Below are positions 25,225 to 34,128 of a DNA stretch of 64,000 nt, piece after piece; the first letter of the stretch is position 1; the number at the start of each line of letters is the position of its first letter. Source of the DNA: Treponema sp. (GTDB taxonomy: Bacteria; Spirochaetota; Spirochaetia; Treponematales; Treponemataceae); assembly GCA_017449285.1 (NCBI GenBank), contig JAFSJX010000059.1:1-64000 (forward strand), given 5' to 3'. The notes beneath the pieces are model-generated. The model made no database searches, was not told the origin of the DNA, and saw only the letters and a program-made list of their open reading frames with translations. A program made the position numbers and the translations under genes.

Positions 25225-25263
25225 TTGATAATCTGTCATTATGACATTTTTATAAAAAATGTC
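25225..25263 (+). promoter_or_regulatory. Promoter of the FadL-like gene within palindromes
   Basis: TTGATA at 25225-25230, 18 bases, and TTTATA at 25249-25254. Overlapping it are two perfect palindromes, TGTCA-tta-TGACA (25234-25246) and GACATTTTT-ata-AAAAATGTC (25243-25263), which may bind a regulator. Confidence 0.5.
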
Positions 25264-25296
25264 TGAAAATTTTCTTAAAGTTTTTTGGAGTTCCTT

Positions 25297-26592
25297 ATGA
25301 AAAAGATTCTTGCAGTAGGTATTTCCCTCTTGTGCGCCGGTCTTACTTTTGCCGGTGGCATTGAAAACAAAACAAACATGAGCACAGGCTATCTGCGTAA
25401 CCCCAGCCGTAATACCGAAAACAAACGCCCGGAAGCGGCATTTTACAACATTGCGGGCACAGCCTTTATGAAGGACGGTTTGTACATTGAGTTGGGAAAT
25501 CAGTTTATCGTAAAAGAATACAAGAACGAGCTGAAAGCAATGGGAACGAGTTATAACGATGAGACATTTGTCTATCTCTACCCTAATGCGGATATTGTGT
25601 ACAAGCATGACAGATGGGCCGCGTTTGCAAACTTTGGTATTTATGCAGGCGGCGGAAAACTGGAATACACAGAAGGAACTGCCATTACAACGGCGATTTT
25701 CGGAAAAAAGGCGACAGAGGCTGGAACCGCCGCGGCACAGTATGGTGCTGCTGGCGATACGGTTTCGGCCGGAAAATACAAGGCACTTGCAACAGCACTT
25801 GGCGGTGCGGCAAACGACCATTCTTTTGAGGTCAACTCAATCACCTATGGCTGGCAGTTGGGCGGTGCCTATGCGCTTACTGATTTTATTTCAGTCGGTG
25901 CGGCATTTCGCCTGACCTATGGCACACAGACACTGAAAGTGACCAGTGCCGCGCTGACAACCGTAAACGGTGGCGATGAAATCAGTTATAATTCCAGTGC
26001 TGTCGGCGTGACCGGTGTGTTCGGCCTACATGCCAAGCCGATTGACGGACTGGATCTTGCAGGACAGTTTGCATGGCGTTCAAAGATGAACTACAAACTG
26101 AGCGATGTCAAGGGTACGCTCACGCCCAGTCTGCTTGCAGGAGACGAATACCGCACAGATTTGGCACCCGTGCTGAATATCGGTGCCGGCTACCGTGTGA
26201 TTGACCCGCTGTATGTAAGCACAAGTTTTAATTTTTACTTTAACAAACTGGCTGATATGAACACCGCCCTTGGCTCAAATGACTACAACAACTCATTTGA
26301 AATCGCGCTTGGCGCAGATTATGACATTGCAAAACCGGTGACAGCAAGTCTGGGCTTTGCATACGGAAACCAGGGCGTGACGGAAGATTCAAATAATGTG
26401 TTCAATCCCGTTTTGGACAGCATTCAGGTTGGCGGCGGCGTGGAAATCCGTCCGATTGATGACCTGACGCTTACCGGCGGCGTGACATGGGTCAATTACT
26501 TTAAGAAAAACTATGCAGACGGCGCAATCGAACTGAGCAAGCCGCTTTTGCTGATGTTCGCCATTGGCGCGACATATCGATTCGGGCTGTAA
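25297..26592 (+). CDS. FadL/OmpP1-like outer-membrane transporter
   Basis: 431 residues. The signal peptide is AVGISLLCAGLTFAGG. Early in the mature part, EAAFYNIAGTAFMKDGLYIE resembles the FadL N-terminal hatch (AAFYNPAG). The rest is repeated amphipathic strands, ending with the aromatic-rich YRFGL. FadL proteins bring long-chain fatty acids and other hydrophobic compounds across the outer membrane. A TTGGAG site lies 6 bases before the ATG. Upstream is a poly-T/C/A tract that might switch expression. It follows the RND operon but probably has its own promoter. Confidence 0.8.
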   Translation: MKKILAVGISLLCAGLTFAGGIENKTNMSTGYLRNPSRNTENKRPEAAFYNIAGTAFMKDGLYIELGNQFIVKEYKNELKAMGTSYNDETFVYLYPNADIVYKHDRWAAFANFGIYAGGGKLEYTEGTAITTAIFGKKATEAGTAAAQYGAAGDTVSAGKYKALATALGGAANDHSFEVNSITYGWQLGGAYALTDFISVGAAFRLTYGTQTLKVTSAALTTVNGGDEISYNSSAVGVTGVFGLHAKPIDGLDLAGQFAWRSKMNYKLSDVKGTLTPSLLAGDEYRTDLAPVLNIGAGYRVIDPLYVSTSFNFYFNKLADMNTALGSNDYNNSFEIALGADYDIAKPVTASLGFAYGNQGVTEDSNNVFNPVLDSIQVGGGVEIRPIDDLTLTGGVTWVNYFKKNYADGAIELSKPLLLMFAIGATYRFGL

Positions 26593-26681
26593 AAACAACC
26601 ACTCACAGAGGTCACAGAGAGCGCATGGCTTTTCTTCTAAACTAACGCTCTCTGTACTCTCTTTTGCCCTGCGAGGAATTC

Positions 26682-29600
26682 CTATTCCAGTTTTTCCAAC
26701 TGCTCACGGATAAATTCACTCTTTTCTTTCAGACCGATTTTTCCCGTAGACAGCAGAATCATGTTCGGCTTTGTGGGGTCTAAACGGACACGCCCATTGC
26801 TCTCTTTTATGAGCCTAAGCACTTTGTCCACGGAAATATCGCTCACCTTGCTGAATTCAATCTGAATGACACCCTGACGCTCCTTTAGCGTACTGATATA
26901 GAGTTTCTTTGCAATAACGCGCACTTCCGCAAGACTCAAGAGGCTATAAACCTCATCGGGAATCGGACCAAAGCGGTCTTCAAGTTCAAGGAACATGCTT
27001 TCAAGCGCGTCTTTTGTCTGCACGGAAGCGACTTTCTTGTAGATTTCCATCTTTACTTGCGGATTCTGCACGTATGTGTCGGGGATAAAGCCTGTGTATT
27101 CCAGTTCCATAAGGACTTCGTTCTGTTCCCGATAATTTTCTGCCTGCGTCAGACGCTCCACAGCCTCGTTCAAAAGGCGCAGATACAAATCAAAGCCCAC
27201 CGAATACACATCGCCGCTCTGATCACGCCCAAGCAGGTTCCCTGCCCCACGGATTTCCATGTCTTTCATGGCGATTTTAAATCCGCTTCCCAATTCCGTA
27301 AAATCAGAAATGACTTGCAGACGCTTCATGGCAACTTCGCTCAAAACCTTGTTTTCCGGGTACAAAAGATAGGCATAAGCCTTGCGGTCACTGCGCCCCA
27401 CCCGTCCGCGCAACTGATACAACTGGCTTACGCCATACATATCCGCCCGGTCAATGATAATCGTGTTCACGTTGGGAATGTCGATGCCGTTTTCGATAAT
27501 TGTCGTTGCCACAAGCACATGAAAGCCACCCATTTTAAAGCGGCGGAAAATATCGTCCAATTCATCGCTGGTCATCTGTCCGTGAGCTACGTCAACCAGC
27601 ATTTCCGGCAGTATCCGCTCCAGTTTCCGCCGCACCTCATCAAGGCTTTCCACACGGTTGTGCAGATAGAAGACCTGCCCGCCCCGCTCCACTTCACGGC
27701 GAATTGCCTCCGCCACCCGCTCTTCCCTGTATTCGTCAATAACCGTTTCTATGGGCTGACGGTTCTGTGGCGGCGTTGTCAAAAGAGACATGTCACGGAT
27801 TTTCAGCAAACTCATGTGGAGTGTGCGCGGAATCGGGGTTGCGCTCATGGCGATGCTGTCGATATTTGTCTTGAGGGTCTTGAGTTTTTCCTTGTCCTTT
27901 ACACCAAAACGCTGCTCCTCGTCAATTATCATCAGTCCCAAATCACGGAAAACCACGTCTTTCTGAATGATGCGGTGCGTTCCCACAAGGATATCAACGT
28001 CTCCCTGGGCAAGGCGGGCTATGATTTTTTTCTGTTCCGAGGCAGACACAAAACGGCTCATCTGCGCGATTTTTACCGGGAAATTTGCAAAACGCTCCAT
28101 GCAGGTTTCGTAATGCTGCTCGGCCAAGATTGTCGTAGGCGCAAGGAAGGCAACCTGTTTTCCGCCCATAACCGCCTTGAAGGCAGCGCGCATGGCTATC
28201 TCCGTCTTTCCATAGCCTACGTCACCGCAGACAAGCCTGTCCATGGGCACGGGCTTTTCCATATCCGCCTTCACTTCCTGCGTAACATTGTACTGGTCGG
28301 GCGTATCCTCATAGGGAAAGGCCGCCTCAAAAGCTGTCTGCCATTCAGAATCCTTGGGAAAGGGATAGCCCCGGCTTGCTTTACGGCGACTGTAGAGGTC
28401 AATCAGTTTTTGCGCCAAATCCTCCACCGCCTTCTTTACCCGGTTCTTGCGGTTTTCCCAGGCTTTTGAGCCGATGCGGTCAACACGGGGGGATTCCCCC
28501 TCATTTCCTATGTAACGCTGGACAAGATTCACCTGCTCAATAGGCACAAAGGCAAATTCCTCATCTGCATACTCCAACTTGATATAATCTCGTTCGTTTC
28601 CACCCGCCTTTACACGCTGAATTCCCTTAAAAATGCCAATGCCGTAATTCACGTGAACAACAAAATCGCCGGGAGCCAAGTCCACAAAAGTATCAATGAC
28701 AGCGGACTTCACGCCTTTTTGCAGGCTCTTGGGAACGTGCTTCCGCCGCCCGAAAATCTCATTTTCCTGAATAAGAATGGTTTTCGACTGCGGTATGCCG
28801 AATCCTTGGGAAATTGCCTGCGGAAGAATTAAAAGCGGATAGAACACCTTGCCTTTTGAAGCGGCAGCCTTTGCGCCCTCAATGTCATCGCCAATAAATT
28901 CCCGCAATATTTCCTTGATGCGAAGCGACTGATTCTCGTTATCCGCGTAGATGATGACACGCCACCCATCTGACTGCAACGCACCAATACGTTCTTTCAA
29001 GTAGTTTATATTGCCGAAAAAACTTTGCGGCGCATCACAATTGATGACGTATCGCAGGGTATGCGTACAACCGTCATGCTGACAAATCGCGTTGGAATCA
29101 CCCATTTGCGGCTGCGAGGCTTCAGAAGACACAACCTCCGTGTGCAGTGTACGAAAAAGTATACATCTTGAGTATTTTTCTAAAACGTCCTTGAACGAAA
29201 TAAGCATATCAGACTGCGGGAGAACGGGACTTTCTTGCCGCGCCTTTCTGAACATTCCGCTATACTCACGGTCAAAACTTTCCTGCGCATTGGAAAGCCG
29301 GTCGTAGTCGCAGAAAAATACCATCGTCTCATCGTCCAGATAATCCAGCACAGAATATCGTTTTTCCCACAGTGCGGGATAAAACAACTCCTCTCCCTCA
29401 CTTTCGCGGCGAGTTCGCAAGTCGTCCAGCAGTTTTTTCTTTGCCTTTTTTGCACTTTCAGTCAGCACCAACGCCGGCTGCTCATCACTGCCAGTTTCCA
29501 AATCGGACAGGTATTTTTCCAACTTTGCGGCAAAATCATCTGTCCAGATAACTTCCTTCATCGGGTAAATCAAAAGATTATCTAACGGAGAAACAGTCGC

Positions 29601-30368
29601 CTGAGATTCGGGGTCAAAAGACTTTATCTGCTCAATCGTGTCAAAATCAAAGACAATGCGCGTAGCGAGGCTTTCCCCTGGCGTAAAAATATCCAGCACT
29701 TCACCACGAAGCGTATATTCCCCATGCATACTCGTTTTGGGAACGCGCAGGTAACCGAGCGCAGTAAGTTTTTCTGCAAGGTCAGTCGGGTCAATCTCCT
29801 CGCCTTTGTACACGCTGAACACGAGCGAGCGGATGTAATCAGGACTAGGCACGGGAGACTGGAGACTTCGCTGGGTGACGATGAACAAACGGGGTTTTGT
29901 CTGCATGGAAAGAGATTTTCGATGCAATGCAAGTCTTGCAAGTACACCAGACCGAGCGCCGAACACCGCAGAACCAACCGCCGCACTCCGATACGGCACA
30001 AGTCCCCACCACGGAAAAAGATACGTTTCTACCCTATCTGAAAAAACAGTCTGAAAGTCAGTCAAAAGTTCCGCGGCATCTTTTTCGTTGGGAACGACCA
30101 CCACGCAATCCATCGCAGCCGCTGATGATTTTTGTACATTCTGTCCTTGCGGGTATCGCCCAGTTGTGCTATACTGTAAGGAAGAGATACACTTGTTTCT
30201 GCTTGCCTCTATGACAGCGGAAATAAAGAAACTGGTTGCGCTTCCCTGCAAGCCCTCAATCTCTGCGCGGACTGGATTCTGTACGCTGACAATAGATTTT
30301 GCGGCATTCTGAAAATCAGTCCAGCGGGAAAGAGACGATTGCAAGGTATCAGAAAGTAACGAGTTCAT
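26682..30368 (-). CDS. mfd: Transcription-repair coupling factor
   Basis: 1228 residues. In order: an N-terminal UvrB-homology part, the RNA-polymerase-interacting domain around DFVVHVNYGIGIFKGIQRV, and a RecG-like translocase with Walker A GDVGYGKTEIAMRAAF, the DEEQ box in IIDEEQRFGVKDKE, and VGRSDRKAYAYLLY. A C-terminal regulatory domain follows. It displaces stalled RNA polymerase and recruits UvrA. The start ATG has no ribosome site, and a TATTAT box stands 12 bases before it, so the leader is very short. The first 65 bases lie head-to-head with the next gene. Confidence 0.96.
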   Translation of the reverse strand: MNSLLSDTLQSSLSRWTDFQNAAKSIVSVQNPVRAEIEGLQGSATSFFISAVIEASRNKCISSLQYSTTGRYPQGQNVQKSSAAAMDCVVVVPNEKDAAELLTDFQTVFSDRVETYLFPWWGLVPYRSAAVGSAVFGARSGVLARLALHRKSLSMQTKPRLFIVTQRSLQSPVPSPDYIRSLVFSVYKGEEIDPTDLAEKLTALGYLRVPKTSMHGEYTLRGEVLDIFTPGESLATRIVFDFDTIEQIKSFDPESQATVSPLDNLLIYPMKEVIWTDDFAAKLEKYLSDLETGSDEQPALVLTESAKKAKKKLLDDLRTRRESEGEELFYPALWEKRYSVLDYLDDETMVFFCDYDRLSNAQESFDREYSGMFRKARQESPVLPQSDMLISFKDVLEKYSRCILFRTLHTEVVSSEASQPQMGDSNAICQHDGCTHTLRYVINCDAPQSFFGNINYLKERIGALQSDGWRVIIYADNENQSLRIKEILREFIGDDIEGAKAAASKGKVFYPLLILPQAISQGFGIPQSKTILIQENEIFGRRKHVPKSLQKGVKSAVIDTFVDLAPGDFVVHVNYGIGIFKGIQRVKAGGNERDYIKLEYADEEFAFVPIEQVNLVQRYIGNEGESPRVDRIGSKAWENRKNRVKKAVEDLAQKLIDLYSRRKASRGYPFPKDSEWQTAFEAAFPYEDTPDQYNVTQEVKADMEKPVPMDRLVCGDVGYGKTEIAMRAAFKAVMGGKQVAFLAPTTILAEQHYETCMERFANFPVKIAQMSRFVSASEQKKIIARLAQGDVDILVGTHRIIQKDVVFRDLGLMIIDEEQRFGVKDKEKLKTLKTNIDSIAMSATPIPRTLHMSLLKIRDMSLLTTPPQNRQPIETVIDEYREERVAEAIRREVERGGQVFYLHNRVESLDEVRRKLERILPEMLVDVAHGQMTSDELDDIFRRFKMGGFHVLVATTIIENGIDIPNVNTIIIDRADMYGVSQLYQLRGRVGRSDRKAYAYLLYPENKVLSEVAMKRLQVISDFTELGSGFKIAMKDMEIRGAGNLLGRDQSGDVYSVGFDLYLRLLNEAVERLTQAENYREQNEVLMELEYTGFIPDTYVQNPQVKMEIYKKVASVQTKDALESMFLELEDRFGPIPDEVYSLLSLAEVRVIAKKLYISTLKERQGVIQIEFSKVSDISVDKVLRLIKESNGRVRLDPTKPNMILLSTGKIGLKEKSEFIREQLEKLE

Positions 30369-30433
30369 GTATTCTGACCGATAATAAAAGTGTTCGCGGA
30401 ATTTCGCACGAATTTCCGTATGGAGAAATTGTT

Positions 30434-31402
30434 TTGAAACGCATTCTTTTTGGTATTATAGTGTTTTTTTCACTCTTTGCACATAGCGTAGTTGCACAAA
30501 CTTCGCAGGATTTTTCTAAGGCATCGGTCGTAATTAAATTTTATGACCGCACGATGTACTATCCTGGCAACGCAGATGACAATCCTATTTTTGTGCATGT
30601 GTCTGTGGTGAACAAAGGAACGGACACGTTGCGCTTTAAGTTGGCGGACGACCGTATGTTCAGCCTGGATTTTACCGCCTATACGATTAAGAACAGCACG
30701 CTCCCCAAAACGGAAAAACTGGTGATAAAACGCTCCACAAATCAGACCGTATATTTTAGGGAGATTGCGCTGGAAGCAGGTGAAGAATATTCGTTCATCG
30801 AGAACGCGAAGAACTATATCAATTTCGATGAGCCGTCTATGTATTATCTGGAACTGCGCTTTTACCCAGAACTGTATAAGTCACGCCAGACCGCGCTCAC
30901 ATCAAACCGCCTGAGCCTTGACATCCGCCCTGCCCCCGCAGCCGCATCCTCATCGGTTCTTCCCGTAGAAAGCAAAAGCGCGTCTCTCTTAAAGCCAGAG
31001 GAAAAGTCTCCCGACAAAGTGGTGGCAGAAACAATTATCGCGCGCCAGAAATCGTTGTGGGATCAGTATTTTCTGTACATGGACTTGGAGCAGATGATGC
31101 TTCGCAACGCGGACACCGAACGCCGTTACCGAGCCGCAAGTGCCGATGAGCGCGCACGTCTTTTGGAAAGTTACAAATCAGATTTGATGCAAGACAGAAT
31201 TGACCACGATGTTGTCGCAATCCCCGAAGAATTCTACATTGAAAAAACAACCTATACGCAGATAGACGGTGAAGTTAAGGTCATAGAGTGGTTTAAATAC
31301 CCCACCTACCGAGAGCGCAAGCAGTACATCTACAAAGTCAGGCAGCGTGACGGTATCTGGCAGATTTATGACTACAACGTGACGAACTTGGGTACGAAAT
31401 GA
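30434..31402 (+). CDS. Secreted protein of unknown function
   Basis: About 322 residues from a TTG at 30434 with a GGAG site 8 bases before it. That start puts a signal peptide first (RILFGIIVFFSLFAHSVVAQ). The middle has beta-rich segments (VVIKFYDRTMYYPGN), then a Pro/Ser/Ala/Lys linker around residues 175-205, and a charged helical C-terminal part (SLWDQYFLYMDLEQMMLRNA, then ERERKQYIYKV-like strands). It is probably periplasmic or at the outer membrane. I do not recognise a family. A longer reading would overlap mfd and is unlikely. Confidence 0.65.
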   Translation: MKRILFGIIVFFSLFAHSVVAQTSQDFSKASVVIKFYDRTMYYPGNADDNPIFVHVSVVNKGTDTLRFKLADDRMFSLDFTAYTIKNSTLPKTEKLVIKRSTNQTVYFREIALEAGEEYSFIENAKNYINFDEPSMYYLELRFYPELYKSRQTALTSNRLSLDIRPAPAAASSSVLPVESKSASLLKPEEKSPDKVVAETIIARQKSLWDQYFLYMDLEQMMLRNADTERRYRAASADERARLLESYKSDLMQDRIDHDVVAIPEEFYIEKTTYTQIDGEVKVIEWFKYPTYRERKQYIYKVRQRDGIWQIYDYNVTNLGTK

Positions 31403-31477
31403 GAAGTATTCTGAGCATTCGTTGCAAGCAACGAAATTCAGAAACTCGACAGCAGCAAGCTGCTGCCAGGAGATTAT

Positions 31478-33493
31478 ATGAAGGCATTATTGGTAGCGAA
31501 CAACGATACGGTCATTGAAAACGTAAGCACGGTTCTCAAAACGGCGGGCTATGACATCATCAAGTACCGTGCGCTCTTAAAGGCATTGGATAATGTCGAG
31601 GAAATAGATCCGCATCTCATCATCATCAGCACAAAGGAATATCCCCGCCACTGGAAGACGCTCGCGCAGTATGCTACCGTTCCGTTGGGAAGTTATGCGC
31701 CTCAGGTCATTTTGTACACAGGCGGCACATTCAGCGACGAAGACAAGAAAAAAGCAGAAGCCCTGCATGTGCGAGGCATTTTCAATTCGGTCGATGTGGA
31801 CGGTCTGGACGTGCTGCGCGAAATTCTCAGCCTTGACAACGATATTTTCTCCGGCGAACTGACTCCGCCACCCGCAGAAATCAAACCGATTGAGATTCCC
31901 GATGATTTCGCAAAAAAACACGCCCACGATGAAAAAATGCTTTCTGAATTTGTAGAAGAAGAAGTCAGTCATCCTGGCGTAAGCCTTGAGAAAATCGGCT
32001 TTGAGATTGAGAACGAAGTTATACGTGCCTCATCTCCCATGGAAGCGGCCGCAGTTACCGATGAAGAACTGGAAGAATCCGATGACCGGCTTGAAGAGAT
32101 TGATGAACTGGAAGAAGTTTCCCTGCCCAATGTCTCCGAGTTGCCGTCAGAAGAGAATGAGGCTGCTCCCGAAGAACCTGTTGAGCAGGCACTTTCCATC
32201 TCTATCGAGGATATTTTAAAGCAGAATCAGTCATTCAACCGTTTTGCCGAAATTCCGGAAATCAAAACTGAAGCAGAGGCAATGCTTAGCGGCGAAAAAA
32301 CCTACGAATTTACCGACATCAAAGGACGGCGCGAAGATTCAGAAGATACGGGAAAAGACCCGATGGATTTGTGGGCAGAAATCGAAGCCGAAGAAAACGG
32401 CATTCATGACGATTCGCCCGAGCCAGAGCCTGATTCCAAACCGATATCCATATCCATGGACGAACTCCAAGCCGTGGAGCAGACAACGCCAGTGGGAATG
32501 AGTTCCGCTCCCCAAGACGAGGAAAAGCCCCTGCAAATCTCTCAGGAAGAATTGCAGGTTGCACGAAAAGCGATTGAAAAAGACCGCATCGGACAAAAGG
32601 AAATGCATACTGCTGTCAAGCAGAGATTCCAGAAAGTCGCAGAAAGCGCGCAGTTTGTGGAGCAAGATCCGGCTCATCCTGTTACGGTAACCCAGCCCGA
32701 AGTTGATGAGGTTCAGCGGCGCAGTAAACTTCATGGAAGCACGACTTTTAACGATGAGCCGTTCGTTTTTGAAGAAAAAAACGAGCCGATTCTTTCTGAG
32801 GACACAGACGAAGAAAAATCTGTCCCGACGGTGAGCGACATCCTGCGGCAGAACCAGTTCTCGATGAAGAATAACATCGACTGGCTGGCAAAAGAAAATG
32901 CCGATGAGCCAGAGCAAATTGACGTAGATGACTTTGACATCTTTACCGATGACCCCACAGGAGCAGAAGCGCATGATGTGGCAGAAGAGACAAAAGACAT
33001 TCTGCGGCAGAACCAGTTCTCGATGAAAAACAACATCGACTGGCTGGCAAAAGAAAATGCCGATGAGCCAGAAACTCCCGACGGCGTGTTCATTGATGAT
33101 TTTGCAGACCCAACCGAAATGTCCGCGTCCGAGCGTGATGCAAACCTACAGGACATTCTGACCCAAAACCAGACAAAAACAGAAGCAACAGAACTTAAAA
33201 CGGGTGCGGACGAACTTCAGCGTATGGTAGACAAACTGAACATCGTGCGCTCTGTTGTGTGTACCATATTGCTGACCAATCCTGATACGGGTGCGCTTAT
33301 TTCGGGTGAGGCAAGAAATTATAATCGCAAAACGCTGGAATTTATCCCCGATATTCCGTCTTTTGCGAAAAACCTGAAAAATGGCACAAAAATTCCTCAG
33401 TTTTCGCTTAAAACGGATGAGGGCATCGAATCTGTCAGCGCAACCGTCATATCAGCCGGCGAACCGTATATTCTTTCGATAGACCATGACTAA
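31478..33493 (+). CDS. Receiver-like protein with acidic repeats and a PilZ-like C-terminus
   Basis: 671 residues. Residues 1-125 look like a response-regulator receiver (KALLVANNDTVIENV, HLIIISTK, VILYTGG) but the usual phospho-Asp is replaced by Ile-Ser, so it is probably not phosphorylated. A long acidic, low-complexity region follows with repeated short motifs: DILKQNQSF, DILRQNQFSMKNNIDWLAKE (twice, near-identical), and DILTQNQTK. The last 95 residues are a compact beta-rich domain that could be PilZ-like (LISGEARNYNRKTLEF). Function is unknown; a scaffold or signalling adaptor is inference. It overlaps the next gene by 8 bases. Confidence 0.7.
   Translation: MKALLVANNDTVIENVSTVLKTAGYDIIKYRALLKALDNVEEIDPHLIIISTKEYPRHWKTLAQYATVPLGSYAPQVILYTGGTFSDEDKKKAEALHVRGIFNSVDVDGLDVLREILSLDNDIFSGELTPPPAEIKPIEIPDDFAKKHAHDEKMLSEFVEEEVSHPGVSLEKIGFEIENEVIRASSPMEAAAVTDEELEESDDRLEEIDELEEVSLPNVSELPSEENEAAPEEPVEQALSISIEDILKQNQSFNRFAEIPEIKTEAEAMLSGEKTYEFTDIKGRREDSEDTGKDPMDLWAEIEAEENGIHDDSPEPEPDSKPISISMDELQAVEQTTPVGMSSAPQDEEKPLQISQEELQVARKAIEKDRIGQKEMHTAVKQRFQKVAESAQFVEQDPAHPVTVTQPEVDEVQRRSKLHGSTTFNDEPFVFEEKNEPILSEDTDEEKSVPTVSDILRQNQFSMKNNIDWLAKENADEPEQIDVDDFDIFTDDPTGAEAHDVAEETKDILRQNQFSMKNNIDWLAKENADEPETPDGVFIDDFADPTEMSASERDANLQDILTQNQTKTEATELKTGADELQRMVDKLNIVRSVVCTILLTNPDTGALISGEARNYNRKTLEFIPDIPSFAKNLKNGTKIPQFSLKTDEGIESVSATVISAGEPYILSIDHD
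32836..33073 (+). repeat. Direct repeat encoding DILRQNQFSMKNNIDWLAKE
   Basis: Two copies of about 78 bases start at 32836 and 32995. They differ at only a few third-codon positions and each encodes the same motif followed by NADEPE. Shorter relatives (DILKQNQ, DILTQNQ) flank them in the same acidic region. Confidence 0.85.
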
Positions 33494-33875
33494 CCAGAAC
33501 GCAAAGTTTTTCTGCGAGAGTTGCGGTGCAGAAGTTCCTCGGAACGCAAAAATGTGCAAAAAATGCGGCAGATTCTTTTCGTCTGTCCGCTGTCCAAACT
33601 GCGGTGCAACGGGGTCTCCTGACAAATTTACCAATGGGTGTCCTGCCTGTGGCTATACGGTCGAAGGAAGCCCCTCCGAAAATCTTACGAAAGGAAAAAA
33701 GACAATCTCAGCAAAGGCAAAACGAAATTTCAGACGGGCAATCAAAGACACAGCCGCCTCTTTTGGGGGGAATTTTTCACGCAACGATGACTCTCTGCCC
33801 TTTTGGATTTACGTGCTGACCGGTCTTTTTCTGCTCGGTCTTTTGTTCTTCATAATGCATTATTTTGGACGCTGA
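33486..33875 (+). CDS. Zinc-ribbon membrane protein
   Basis: 129 residues. Four CxxC pairs near the N-terminus (FFCESCGAEV, MCKKCGRFF, CPNCGATG, CPACGYTV) form two zinc ribbons. One C-terminal membrane helix (FWIYVLTGLFLLGLLFFIMH) follows. The function is unknown. The start overlaps the upstream gene by 8 bases, so the two are translationally coupled and may work together. Confidence 0.75.
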   Translation: MTNQNAKFFCESCGAEVPRNAKMCKKCGRFFSSVRCPNCGATGSPDKFTNGCPACGYTVEGSPSENLTKGKKTISAKAKRNFRRAIKDTAASFGGNFSRNDDSLPFWIYVLTGLFLLGLLFFIMHYFGR

Positions 33876-33918
33876 CCAATTGACACAACGCCTCTGATTT
33901 GATATTATATTTTCACTT

Positions 33919-34002
33919 GCCCGGATGGTGGAATTGGTAGACACGCTAGTTTCAGGTACTAGAGCCTTCACGGGTGTGCAAGTTCAAGTCTTGTTCCGGG
34001 CA
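33919..34002 (+). tRNA. tRNA-Leu (CAG)
   Basis: The acceptor stem GCCCGGA pairs with TCCGGGC. The anticodon loop is TTCAGGT with anticodon CAG, in a CTAGT/ACTAG stem. A long variable arm and the GGTGTGCAAGTTCAAGTC T-region fit a class II tRNA. The 3' CCA is not encoded. Confidence 0.95.
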
Positions 34003-34004
34003 AT

Positions 34005-34046
34005 TCCCTTAAATCTTTTTTAGCAAAGGTTTAAGGGATTTTTTTT
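34005..34046 (+). terminator. Terminator after tRNA-Leu
   Basis: CCCTTAAA and TTTAAGGG flank a 16-base loop and are followed by a T-run. Confidence 0.75.
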
Positions 34047-34128
34047 GCCCGACGGAATTTAAATTTGCCAAAAATTATTATTGCAATTCTTTCCATATCA
34101 TTCTAAAATAGAAATACAAGGAGTTTTT

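Noticed and set aside
25066-25821. 251-residue open frame on the minus strand over the FadL-like gene
   Set aside because: Cys-rich sequence antisense to a gene with a clear signal peptide and ribosome site, and it crosses the homopolymer tract.
27057-28469. 470-residue open frame on the plus strand inside mfd
   Set aside because: It is antisense to a highly conserved part of mfd, is rich in His, Cys and Phe, and has no ribosome site. It is a codon-bias shadow.
30299-30433. Extended N-terminus of the secreted protein at 30434
   Set aside because: It overlaps mfd head-on and would hide the signal peptide. A TTG with a ribosome site at 30434 explains the gene better.
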